In this document: positions 1 through 7,590 of the stretch, one piece after another | Layout: the number at the start of each line of letters is the position of its first letter | Numbering within the stretch: position 1 is the stretch's first letter | Source of the DNA: Epilithonimonas vandammei | GTDB taxonomy: Bacteria > Bacteroidota > Bacteroidia > Flavobacteriales > Weeksellaceae | DNA: 64,000 nt | Direction of reading: 5' to 3' | NCBI RefSeq assembly: GCF_003860525.1 | Contig: NZ_CP034161.1 | Span: 1,674,001-1,738,000 of the forward strand | Position numbers and translations under genes: made by a program | Notes under the pieces: generated by a model | Databases searched by the model: none | Seen by the model: only the letters and a program-made list of their open reading frames with translations | What the model was told of the DNA's origin: nothing

Positions 1-620
1 CATTCGGTATGTTTCAGATTTTGAAACGCGTCCCAGCCGAAGCTCATGTTTGAACTCCAGTTGGACTGATTAATCAAGATAAAGCCTAAAATAATCAAAG
101 CTAATAATGCAATGATTTTGGACGAAGTAAAAACATTTTGCAAAATCTTACCAAACTGAACACCTTTCGTATTCACAAAAGTCAGAAACAGAATCACAAA
201 AATCGCCAGAATCTGAATCCACGTGATTTTAAAATCGCCACTTTGAAAAATCGGAGGAGCATCATTCAAACTTGGAACAAGATAAGCTGTAAATTTTCCA
301 AAAGCGACAGCAACCGCGGCAATCGTTCCCGTTTGAATCACAGTAAACATTCCCCAACCGTAGAGAAATCCCATTGGTTTACCAAAAATCTCTGTGATGT
401 AAGTGTATTGTCCACCTGCTTTTGGAAACATCGCCGAGAGTTCACCATAACTAATTGCTGCTGCAACGGTCATTACAGCCGTAATTAACCAAACGACAAT
501 CAGCCAATAACCGGAACCGAGATTTCGCATAATGTCTGCACTTACAATAAAAATTCCGCTTCCTATCATCGAGCCCATCACGATCATTACTGCGTCCCAA
601 AGTTTGAGTTTCTTTTCCAT
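1..620 (-). CDS. APC-family amino acid permease (C-terminal part beyond left edge)
   Basis: Inner-membrane amino acid transporter of the APC superfamily. Only about 206 N-terminal codons are in the window; the frame runs open off the left edge. The start is the ATG at 618-620 (MEKKLKLWDAV). Residues 16-25 carry the glycine-rich GSMIGSGIFI motif of the first unwound helix, which binds substrate in this family. Hydrophobic helices follow at about 11-31, 39-60, 85-105, 130-150 and 160-180. The substrate cannot be told from this part. The gene stands alone and is divergent from the HAD gene at 853. Confidence 0.88.
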   Translation of the reverse strand, partial: MEKKLKLWDAVMIVMGSMIGSGIFIVSADIMRNLGSGYWLIVVWLITAVMTVAAAISYGELSAMFPKAGGQYTYITEIFGKPMGFLYGWGMFTVIQTGTIAAVAVAFGKFTAYLVPSLNDAPPIFQSGDFKITWIQILAIFVILFLTFVNTKGVQFGKILQNVFTSSKIIALLALIILGFILINQSNWSSNMSFGWDAFQNLKHTE

Positions 621-800
621 AGTTTTCAATTAAAATCAAATATATAAAAATGTAGAGATATTTTTTTGGATGATTTATTTGTAAAAAAGTCTAATAGGCT
701 GAATAATTTTAAGCTGATAAGTGATTATGATAAAACTAAAAGGATATTTTTCTCAAAAGTATTCTTTAAAATTAAGATTTTATTAAACTTTAGCTAATGA

Positions 801-832
801 TTTGCAGTGGCGCATATAAAAGTGTAATTTTG
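801..832 (+). promoter_or_regulatory. Bacteroidetes-type promoter of the HAD gene
   Basis: TTTG at 801-804, a 20-base spacer, then TAATTTTG at 825-832. This matches the -33/-7 consensus (TTG, 19-21 bases, TAnnTTTG) of the Bacteroidetes primary sigma factor. The ATG follows 20 bases later. Confidence 0.7.
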
Positions 833-852
833 CCAACTTAATTTTGAACCTT

Positions 853-1254
853 ATGGAATTAGAATATATTGAACATCTGAGCCCAATGCTGAAAGGCGAT
901 ATCAAGAATTATCTAATCGATATCGATGGAACGATTACAGATGATGTTCCTAACGAAGAACCTGAAAGAATGGTTACTTGCGAGCCGTTTCCCGATGCTT
1001 TGGCAACTATTAATAAATGGTATGACGAGGGTCATCAGATTTGTTTCTTCACTTCCAGAACAGAAGATTTGAGAGAAATCACAGAAACTTGGCTGAACAA
1101 ACACGGGTTCAAATATCACAGCGTTTTGCTGGGAAAACCAAGAGGTGGAAACTATCACTGGATAGACAATCACCTTGTACGCGCAACAAGATACAAAGGA
1201 AAATTCACGGATTTGGTTGAAAAACAAGTAACCATAGAGGTTTTCCGTGACTAA
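853..1254 (+). CDS. Small HAD-like hydrolase
   Basis: A 133-residue cytoplasmic protein with the HAD phosphohydrolase core and no cap domain. Motif I is IDIDGT with D23 and D25. Motif II is FFTSRT (T67/S68), motif III the lysine in GKPRGG (K95), and motif IV WIDN (D105). The substrate is unknown; similar small proteins in this phylum are sometimes named phosphoheptose isomerase, which the motifs do not support. The ATG at 853 is preferred over an in-frame TTG at 844 because a good promoter ends at 832. A terminator follows. Confidence 0.75.
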   Translation: MELEYIEHLSPMLKGDIKNYLIDIDGTITDDVPNEEPERMVTCEPFPDALATINKWYDEGHQICFFTSRTEDLREITETWLNKHGFKYHSVLLGKPRGGNYHWIDNHLVRATRYKGKFTDLVEKQVTIEVFRD

Positions 1255-1269
1255 AAATATTCTAAATTA

Positions 1270-1304
1270 AAAATTCCCGAGCCTCCAACTTTCGGGAATT
1301 TTTG
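1270..1304 (+). terminator. Terminator after the HAD gene
   Basis: Stem ATTCCCGA / TCGGGAAT (1273-1280 and 1292-1299) followed by a T run. Confidence 0.75.
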
Positions 1305-1319
1305 ATTGGATGACAAAAC

Positions 1320-1451
1320 TCCTAGCCCCGATTGACTCTATTATTTTATTAAATTAAGGAATCGTCGAAACTACGTTTTGTAGTGGAAATCCTTTTGCTT
1401 TTTTTTCACATATGAAAAAGCAAAAGATTGCAACGGAAAGCGGGATTAAGC
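1320..1451. repeat. REP-like palindromic intergenic element
   Basis: It begins near TAGCCCCGAT and ends near AGCGGGATTAAGCTC. Inside are a hairpin ACTAC-gtttt-GTAGT (1370-1384) and a 12-base inverted repeat CTTTTGCTTTTT / AAAAAGCAAAAG (1392-1403 and 1415-1426). The composition resembles dispersed non-coding palindromes I associate with Chryseobacterium genomes. There is only one such copy in this window. Confidence 0.45.
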
Positions 1452-1508
1452 TCTTAAACCAATTAATTATTGAACAGATTCTGTTCTTCAAAAAACATAC
1501 AATTTATA

Positions 1509-2465
1509 ATGAAAGTACTTGCTAATGACGGATTGACACAATCTGGAATCGACGCGCTAAAAGAAAATGGATTCGAGGTAATTACTGATAAAGTGGCCCA
1601 GGAAAATCTAATCACTTATATCAACGAAAATCAAGTTAAAGTTCTGCTTGTAAGAAGCGCAACGAAAGTGACGAAGGAAATGGTAGATAATTGCCCAAGT
1701 CTGGAAATCATCGGTAGAGGTGGAGTTGGAATGGACAACATCGAAGTGGCATATGCGAGAGAAAAAGGAAAACACGTAATCAATACACCTGCAGCGTCTT
1801 CGGAATCTGTTGCGGAATTGGTATTTGCACATCTTTTCTCAGGAAGCAGGTTTTTGCAGGATTCTAACAGACAAATGCCTGTAAAAGGAAATACTGAGTT
1901 TGCAAAATTGAAGAAAAAATACGAAGCTGGAATTGAACTGAGAGGAAAAACCATAGGAATCGTAGGAATCGGAAGAATCGGACAGGAAGTTGCTAGAATT
2001 GCTCTTGGATTGGGAATGAAAGTGATTGCTTCTGACACGAGAATCGGGAAAGCAAGTGTGCGTGTAGATTTCTACAACCAGCAATATATTAACGTAGAGA
2101 TAGAAACTGAGCCGCTGGAACAACTGATTCAGCATTCGGATTTTATCACGCTTCACGTTCCTGCTCAGGATGGTCCTATCATCGGAAAAGCAGAATTGGA
2201 AAAAATGAAAACTGGCGCAGCTATCGTAAATTGTGCTAGAGGTGGCGTAATTGATGAAGAAGCTTTGATAGAAGCTTTAGATTCTGGAAAATTGGCGTTT
2301 GCAGGTCTTGATGTTTTCGAAAACGAACCAACACCGTCTGAAAAAATCCTGACGCATCCAAAAATCTCTTTGACGCCTCACACAGGTGCGGCTACGGAAG
2401 AAGCTCAGGACAGAATCGGAACAGAGTTGGCAAATCAGATCGCCAGTATCCTTTTGGTTAATTAA
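1509..2465 (+). CDS. serA: D-3-phosphoglycerate dehydrogenase (short form)
   Basis: Oxidises 3-phosphoglycerate to 3-phosphohydroxypyruvate with NAD, the first step of serine synthesis. The protein is 318 residues and lacks the C-terminal ACT domain of the long form, so serine feedback through that domain is not expected. The NAD-binding GxGxxG is at 153-158 (GIGRIG). The catalytic triad of D-2-hydroxyacid dehydrogenases is visible as R244 (NCARGG), E273 (ENEP) and H291 (PHTGAA). The ATG at 1509 fits the family N-terminus (MKVLANDG); an upstream in-frame start would add 13 unusual residues. A terminator follows at 2485. Confidence 0.92.
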   Translation: MKVLANDGLTQSGIDALKENGFEVITDKVAQENLITYINENQVKVLLVRSATKVTKEMVDNCPSLEIIGRGGVGMDNIEVAYAREKGKHVINTPAASSESVAELVFAHLFSGSRFLQDSNRQMPVKGNTEFAKLKKKYEAGIELRGKTIGIVGIGRIGQEVARIALGLGMKVIASDTRIGKASVRVDFYNQQYINVEIETEPLEQLIQHSDFITLHVPAQDGPIIGKAELEKMKTGAAIVNCARGGVIDEEALIEALDSGKLAFAGLDVFENEPTPSEKILTHPKISLTPHTGAATEEAQDRIGTELANQIASILLVN

Positions 2466-2484
2466 TTTAACTAAAATATCAAAA

Positions 2485-2515
2485 TAATGCTCGTTTTTTA
2501 ACGGGCATTTTTTAT
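2485..2515 (+). terminator. Terminator of serA
   Basis: Stem AATGCTCGTT / AACGGGCATT followed by TTTTT. Confidence 0.75.
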
Positions 2516-2552
2516 TTTCGCGATTAAGATTAAAATTTTACTTTTGTTGAGG

Positions 2553-2640
2553 TTTTTATGGCAGCTTAATCCGCCTTCCACTCCCGCTTTTTTCTTTTTT
2601 AGCAAAAAAAGAAAAAGAGCTCCGTTCAAGTCGGGCTGCG
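2553..2640. repeat. Dispersed repeat, copy 1 (second copy at 7406-7494)
   Basis: An element of about 88 bases reading TTTTTATGGCAGCTT, then CTTCCACTCCCGC, a T-rich arm and complementary A-rich arm, then GAGCTCCGTTCAAG and CGGGCTGCG. The copy at 7406 has the same order and orientation with few changes. The T-rich and A-rich arms can form a long hairpin. No coding frame. Confidence 0.8.
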
Positions 2641-2669
2641 ACATTTGACCTTCGAATCAACATTCTCTT

Positions 2670-3686
2670 ATGAAAAGAAAAGTCTTACTTATTTACACCG
2701 GTGGAACCATCGGGATGGAAAAAGATTATGAAACAGGAAGTCTGGTTCCGTTTGATTTTTCTACTATTTTCAAGAGAATTCCGGAAATGAATCTTCTTGA
2801 ATGCGAGGTTTCTGTTCATCCTTTTGAAAAACCGGTCGATTCTTCTGATATGGGACCCAATGAATGGCGAATGATAGCGGAATGGATTCATAAAAATTAC
2901 GACGCTTTTGACGGCTTTCTAATTCTTCACGGAACAGATACGATGTCTTATACAGCTTCAGCTCTAAGTTTTATGCTGAAGAATCTTAGTAAACCAGTGA
3001 TTTTAACAGGCTCTCAATTGCCAATTGGAGATTTGCGAACCGATGCAAAAGAAAATCTTCTTACTAGTCTTTATTATGCAAGCCTCTATGAAAATGATGA
3101 AGCAGTTATCAAAGAAGTTGCTGTTTACTTCGAATACAAACTTCTTCGTGGAAACAGAAGCTTGAAATATTCAGCTGAGTTTTTCGACGCTTATCAAAGT
3201 CCGAATTATCCCATTCTTGGGCAATCCGGAGTTCATCTTAATATTGAAAAAGATTTGCTTTGGAAACCTAAAGGCGAATTCGAATTGGATACTTATCTCA
3301 ACGAAAATGTTCTTTTCTACAGAATCTTCCCAGGAATGAACTTCGAATCTCTATTGGAATTCAAAACGCCAGAAGCGATTGTTTTGCAGGTTTTCGGTTC
3401 GGGAACGATTTTTAATAATGAAAAAACTCAGAATGTCCTTCAGGAATTGAGAAGTCGTGGAATAGAAATAGTTGTGATAAGTCAGTGTGTGTCAGGCGGA
3501 ATTAGTTTTGGGAAATATAGCAATAGTAATATTTTCATAACTATCGGCGCCATAAGCGGAAAAGATATGACAGCGGAAGCTGCGATTACCAAAGTAATGC
3601 ATATACTCAACAATCCTAAATATGATAAGTCATTCTCCGAATTATTCTGTGAAAATATTTCGGGAGAAGTGACAGAAGATTTTTAA
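2670..3686 (+). CDS. ansA: Type I (cytoplasmic) L-asparaginase
   Basis: Hydrolyses asparagine to aspartate and ammonia. The protein is 338 residues, the usual length for type I enzymes, with no signal peptide, so it is cytoplasmic. The first catalytic threonine lies in TGGTIG (residues 10-15) and the second in HGTDTM (87-92). The lysine after TDA (K127) fits the conserved catalytic lysine. The start is the ATG at 2670, just after the dispersed repeat. It is a single-gene unit followed by tRNA-Ser. Confidence 0.92.
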   Translation: MKRKVLLIYTGGTIGMEKDYETGSLVPFDFSTIFKRIPEMNLLECEVSVHPFEKPVDSSDMGPNEWRMIAEWIHKNYDAFDGFLILHGTDTMSYTASALSFMLKNLSKPVILTGSQLPIGDLRTDAKENLLTSLYYASLYENDEAVIKEVAVYFEYKLLRGNRSLKYSAEFFDAYQSPNYPILGQSGVHLNIEKDLLWKPKGEFELDTYLNENVLFYRIFPGMNFESLLEFKTPEAIVLQVFGSGTIFNNEKTQNVLQELRSRGIEIVVISQCVSGGISFGKYSNSNIFITIGAISGKDMTAEAAITKVMHILNNPKYDKSFSELFCENISGEVTEDF

Positions 3687-3692
3687 AAATCC

Positions 3693-3722
3693 TTGGAGGA
3701 ATAAGATATTTCATTATATTTG
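3693..3722 (+). promoter_or_regulatory. Promoter of tRNA-Ser
   Basis: TTG at 3693-3695, a 19-base spacer, then TATATTTG at 3715-3722. This is a full match to the Bacteroidetes consensus. The tRNA begins 12 bases later. Confidence 0.8.
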
Positions 3723-3733
3723 CAACCTCAATT

Positions 3734-3820
3734 AGAGAGGTGTCCGAGTGGTTGAAGGAGCTACCCTGGAAAGGTAGTATACGGGTAACTGTATCGAGGG
3801 TTCGAATCCCTTCCTCTCTG
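3734..3820 (+). tRNA. tRNA-Ser (GGA anticodon)
   Basis: An 87-base class II tRNA. The acceptor stem is AGAGAGG / CCTCTCT with discriminator G at 3820. The anticodon stem-loop is CTACC-CTGGAAA-GGTAG with GGA at 3768-3770. A long variable arm follows, then the T loop TTCGAAT. CCA is not encoded. Confidence 0.96.
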
Positions 3821-3845
3821 CGAATGCAGAAAGCAAATTGCATTA

Positions 3846-3880
3846 AAAGTCTTTAAATACTAGTATTTAAAGACTTTTTT
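3846..3880 (+). terminator. Terminator of tRNA-Ser
   Basis: A near-perfect palindrome AAAGTCTTTAAATAC / GTATTTAAAGACTTT followed by T residues. Confidence 0.8.
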
Positions 3881-3963
3881 GTTTTTACAGCATACTAGAA
3901 AACAGCGAAATTGTGTAGATACTATGAGGGCATTTAGGTGATTTAAATTTAACCAAAAAAGAG

Positions 3964-4779
3964 ATGGCTTTGATTGGTCAAAAATCCGAACACTCTCGGA
4001 GACAAAGTCAGATTTTTTTTTCATTAAAGCCAGAACGAGGTATCAACAGAGTTATTTGTTTTTCGGAAAACCACAGTCTCAGCTTATCGGAAATGGAAGT
4101 GGACGACATCAAAAAAGTTGTCGACGTTTGGCAGCAACAATATGAGGAATTGGGTTCTGAAGAGTACATCAACCACGTTCAGATATTTGAAAACAAAGGA
4201 CGTATGATGGGCTGCAGTAATCCGCATCCGCACGGACAAATATGGGCACAATCCTCCGTTCCTTCTATTTGTTTGAAAACTCAGGAAAACCTGAAAAAAT
4301 ATTTCATCAAAAACGGAACTACTCTGTTGCGCGATTATTTGACAACAGAATTGAAATCTAGCGAAAGAATCATTTGGGAAAACGAAGAATTTGTAGCATT
4401 GGTGCCGTTTTGGGTTGTTTGGCCTTATGAAACAATGATTATAAGCAAAAGAGTGATGGGAAATATATTGCAGTTCTCAAATAGCGAAAAATTATCTTTA
4501 GCATCGATAATAAAGGATTTGACAACTATGTATGACAATCTTCTTGAGGTTTCATTTCCTTATTCAGCAGGGATTCATCAATCGCCCACGGATGGAAAAT
4601 CACATCCCGAATGGCATTTTCATATGCATTTTTATCCACCATTATTAAGAAATGCGGAAGTTAAAAAATTTATGGTAGGATACGAAATGCTTGCTGAAGC
4701 GCAACGCGACATCACTCCGGAGCAAAGTGCTGAAATATTGAAAAATATCTCCGCTGTTCATTATAAGATAGGAAAATAA
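3964..4779 (+). pseudogene. galT: Galactose-1-phosphate uridylyltransferase, N-terminally truncated
   Basis: GalT swaps UMP between glucose-1-phosphate and galactose-1-phosphate in the Leloir pathway. From SLKPERGINRVICFSE onward (residue ~21) the frame follows GalT well, including the active-site NPHPHGQIWA and the C-terminal HFHMHFYPPLLR and FMVGYEMLAE motifs. The first ~97 residues of a normal ~345-residue GalT are missing, including the Cys-x-x-Cys zinc site and substrate-binding arginines. They are replaced by ~20 unrelated residues (MALIGQKSEHSRR...). A T-rich run lies at the junction. No galK or other Leloir gene is nearby. It is probably inactive, left by a deletion between the tRNA and galT. 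Confidence 0.8.
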
Positions 4780-4834
4780 AAATTTTAGCCTCATTATAAA
4801 AAATAGATTGGTATTATTGCTTGAAATTAATTTT

Positions 4835-5638
4835 ATGAAAGATATAAAACTGATCGTTACCGATATGGATGGCACTTTCCTCAATTCAAAACACGAGGTT
4901 GGTAAGGACTTTCCCGGTATCTATCAGGAACTTAAGAAAAGAAATATTCTTTTTGTTCCTGCGAGTGGCAGACAAATGCCGGGAATTACCCATTATTTCA
5001 AAGATATAGAAGAAGATATGGGTTTTATTGCAGAAAATGGTGGCTATGTGGTTTATAAAAACAACGAGCTTTTTGTAGACAAAATGGATTATGTACTTGT
5101 GAAGGAGATTATCATCGCGGTATGGAATATTCCTGGTGCTAGAGCCGTTCTTTCTGCCCGCAAAAAAGCTTATTTTGAAAGCAATGATAACGATTTTAAA
5201 AATTATTTTACCAAATATTATACAGAAAATCAAAAAGTAGATGATCTGACCGAGGAAATAGATGACAATGCTTTCAAAATTGCCGTTTATCATCCGGACA
5301 GTTCTGAAGCTCATCTCTATCCTTTGCTAAAAAAATTTGAAGAGGCCAATCTGGAGGTCGTTATATCTGGAAAATACTGGCTGGATATTATGAACAAAGG
5401 TATTAACAAAGGCAATGCTGTGGAAAAATTACAAAATGCTCTTGGGATTTCGCAAGACGAGACGATGGTTTTTGGGGATTATATGAATGATATCAAAATG
5501 TTGGAAAATTCGAGATATTCATACGCCATGAAGAATGCACATCCCTTGGTAAAGAAAATCGCTTGTTTTGAAGCAGATTCCAATGATGAATTCGGAGTTT
5601 TAAAGACTATTAGAAAATTTTTAGATCTAACTTCGTAA
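4835..5638 (+). CDS. Cof-type HAD-IIB phosphatase
   Basis: A 267-residue cytoplasmic HAD phosphatase of the Cof/YidA group, which acts on sugar phosphates and related metabolites; the exact substrate cannot be predicted. Motif I is TDMDGTFLNS with D10 and D12. Motif II is VPASGRQ, and the C-terminal motif is FGDYMNDIKML. The ATG at 4835 gives the canonical N-terminus (MKDIKLIVTDMDGT); the longer reading adds nine odd residues. It lies 55 bases after the truncated galT. A shared terminator at 5791 separates it from the convergent permease gene. Confidence 0.88.
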   Translation: MKDIKLIVTDMDGTFLNSKHEVGKDFPGIYQELKKRNILFVPASGRQMPGITHYFKDIEEDMGFIAENGGYVVYKNNELFVDKMDYVLVKEIIIAVWNIPGARAVLSARKKAYFESNDNDFKNYFTKYYTENQKVDDLTEEIDDNAFKIAVYHPDSSEAHLYPLLKKFEEANLEVVISGKYWLDIMNKGINKGNAVEKLQNALGISQDETMVFGDYMNDIKMLENSRYSYAMKNAHPLVKKIACFEADSNDEFGVLKTIRKFLDLTS

Positions 5639-5790
5639 GCCTCTTTTTTTTCGAATATTTCTTGATTCCGCCCGATAAACAAAGCAATAGACCATCAGAA
5701 TTATTTTGCCCACTGTATTCTTAGCCAGCTGAGATACGAGCTTAATAAGAATCGTCTGCAGGTCAGCATTTAATAAGTGATCTAAAAATA

Positions 5791-5818
5791 AAAACCTCTG
5801 TGTATGCAGAGGTTTTTT
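5791..5818. terminator. Bidirectional terminator
   Basis: Stem AAAACCTCTG / CAGAGGTTTT with a T run on one side and A run on the other. It serves the HAD gene (+) and the permease gene (-). Confidence 0.8.
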
Positions 5819-5824
5819 GGTATT

Positions 5825-7276
5825 TTATTGATAACGTTGGTGTTCTTTTGGTTTGGAAAACTTTTCTATAATTGGTTTGAAAAGGGCTCTGTATTTCTCG
5901 ATATCAAAAAGCTGAGAGTCTGTCAGAGCTTTATAAGTCAGCCAGATACTGAAGGGAAATAAAGCAATATTGGGAATCCAGGTTGCCAGATAAGGATTCA
6001 TTGCGCCTTTCCAGGCTAGGTTTTCCATAGAAAGATTCAGCACATAGAAAATAATGAAAATAATAATGGCAATAATGACAGGCAGTCCCATTCCTCCTTT
6101 TCTGATAATAGATCCCAAGCTGGCACCAATGAGGAAAAATATAATGCAAGTAAAAGAATAAGAAATAATTCTCTGCTGATAAATTACAATTTTATTATGC
6201 TGTTTTATAGTATCTCTGATGCCGGTTTCATTTGAATTTACATTGGATTTTAAGGCTTCTATTTTATTATAAGCACCCCAAAGGACTTGTAGTTTTTTAT
6301 CTTTTTTCAGCGTATCGATTTTGTAAGGCTGAGTGATCTTATCCTTAGTTTTGGTTTTATCAATATATTCTACGTAATTATTGGTCTGTGAGATAACGGG
6401 AGTTGCAATGGAGTTAAGCGTAGCGATATTGCCTTTTCTGTTCTTTTCCAATGTTTCCTGAACTTCGCCGTAAGTCTGAAAACGGTAATCATCCGTGATT
6501 TTTTCTTGTTCTATAGCATTGTTTATAAGTTCGCTGATGTCAAAATGGTTTACAAGACTGTCAAATTTTACAGACTGATTCGGCTGTTTCAGTCTTTCAT
6601 TATAATTCTTGTTAGAAATATCATCAGTAAAAACATAGCCGTTGTAAAGAATTAGTTTTAGATAATTGCGGTCTACAGCTGGTGCAAACTTACCGCTTTT
6701 GGCTATGATGGTTTGCTGATCATCATAGGAACTTGCATTTTTATGAAGGAAAACACCTTCCAGTTTTTCACCTTTCTCGCCATAGATTTTATCAAATTTC
6801 ACCGAGTATCCCGATATTTGGTCTATAAAAACGCCTGGCGTAAAATTAATCGCCGGCTTGGATGAGATGATGTTGAACATCATATTTTTGGCCTTCCGCT
6901 GGAAATCTGGGATCACATTATTGGAAAATAGAAAGAGAATCCCTGCTAGAAAAGAAACCGTAATAAAGAGTGGCATCATCACCCGCACAAGAGAGATTCC
7001 CGCAGCCTTCATTGCAGCCAGTTCATAGCGCTCGCCAAAATCACCGAACGTCATAATAGACGACAAAAGAATCGTAAGCGGCAAAACCATACTCACCACA
7101 TTTATGCCCAGATAAAAAAGAAACTTGGATATTTCCCAATAGGTTAGGCCTTTCCCAGTGAGTTGGGACATCTGCTGCCAGATAATGTTTACAATAAAAA
7201 TGAAAAACAATACACTGAAAATAAACAGAAATGGCCCAAAAAAAGTCTTGATAATATATTGATCTAATTTTTTCAA
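5825..7276 (-). CDS. LptF/LptG-type permease (LPS export)
   Basis: Inner-membrane subunit of the YjgP/YjgQ family, which with the LptB ATPase pulls lipopolysaccharide out of the inner membrane. It is 483 residues. Three N-terminal membrane helices (about 13-33, 53-75, 103-125) surround the conserved GDFGERYELAAMKAAGIS cytoplasmic coupling segment. A long periplasmic domain follows (about 130-370), then three helices near the C-terminus. This is the expected topology, with the longer periplasmic domain usual in Bacteroidetes. LptF and LptG cannot be separated from sequence alone. A possible -7 box lies at 7294-7301. Confidence 0.88.
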   Translation of the reverse strand: MKKLDQYIIKTFFGPFLFIFSVLFFIFIVNIIWQQMSQLTGKGLTYWEISKFLFYLGINVVSMVLPLTILLSSIMTFGDFGERYELAAMKAAGISLVRVMMPLFITVSFLAGILFLFSNNVIPDFQRKAKNMMFNIISSKPAINFTPGVFIDQISGYSVKFDKIYGEKGEKLEGVFLHKNASSYDDQQTIIAKSGKFAPAVDRNYLKLILYNGYVFTDDISNKNYNERLKQPNQSVKFDSLVNHFDISELINNAIEQEKITDDYRFQTYGEVQETLEKNRKGNIATLNSIATPVISQTNNYVEYIDKTKTKDKITQPYKIDTLKKDKKLQVLWGAYNKIEALKSNVNSNETGIRDTIKQHNKIVIYQQRIISYSFTCIIFFLIGASLGSIIRKGGMGLPVIIAIIIFIIFYVLNLSMENLAWKGAMNPYLATWIPNIALFPFSIWLTYKALTDSQLFDIEKYRALFKPIIEKFSKPKEHQRYQ

Positions 7277-7293
7277 ATCCGAAATTTAGACGT

Positions 7294-7301
7294 CAAAAAT
7301 A
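7294..7301 (-). promoter_or_regulatory. Possible -7 box of the LptF/LptG gene
   Basis: TATTTTTG on the minus strand, 18 bases upstream of the start codon. No clear -33 TTG at the right spacing. Confidence 0.4.
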
Positions 7302-7405
7302 CTGTAAAAAAAGCAATACTGAAATCGATAACTAAATTTTGGCAAATTTTTATGTATAATTATTTGGGCAGCTATTTGATTACATCGAAAGCTATTTAAT
7401 ATTTA

Positions 7406-7494
7406 TTTTTTATGGCAGCTTTTCCGTCTTCCACTCCCGCTTTTTTCTTTTTTCTCTGAAAAAAGAAAAAGAGCTCCGTTCAAGCCGGGCTGCG
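7406..7494. repeat. Dispersed repeat, copy 2 (first copy at 2553-2640)
   Basis: Same order of blocks as copy 1: TTTTTATGGCAGCTT, CTTCCACTCCCGC, the T-rich/A-rich hairpin arms, GAGCTCCGTTCAAG, CGGGCTGCG. The copies differ mainly in the loop and at a few single bases. Confidence 0.8.
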
Positions 7495-7506
7495 CGCAAT
7501 TCAATG

Positions 7507-7537
7507 AAAAAACCGCATTGATTAATTGCGGTTTTTA
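7507..7537 (-). terminator. Terminator downstream of the GapN-like gene
   Basis: Inverted repeat AAAACCGCA / TTGCGGTTTT with A/T runs on both sides. Confidence 0.7.
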
Positions 7538-7590
7538 ATCTAATGACAATATAAGTAAATTCCTTAATCGTCTATTATCTCAAAGTCTTG

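Noticed and set aside
138-639. Two frames (138-488 plus, 451-639 minus) over the left end
   Set aside because: They overlap the APC permease read in another minus frame from 620, which has strong family motifs; the two frames have no family match and odd composition.
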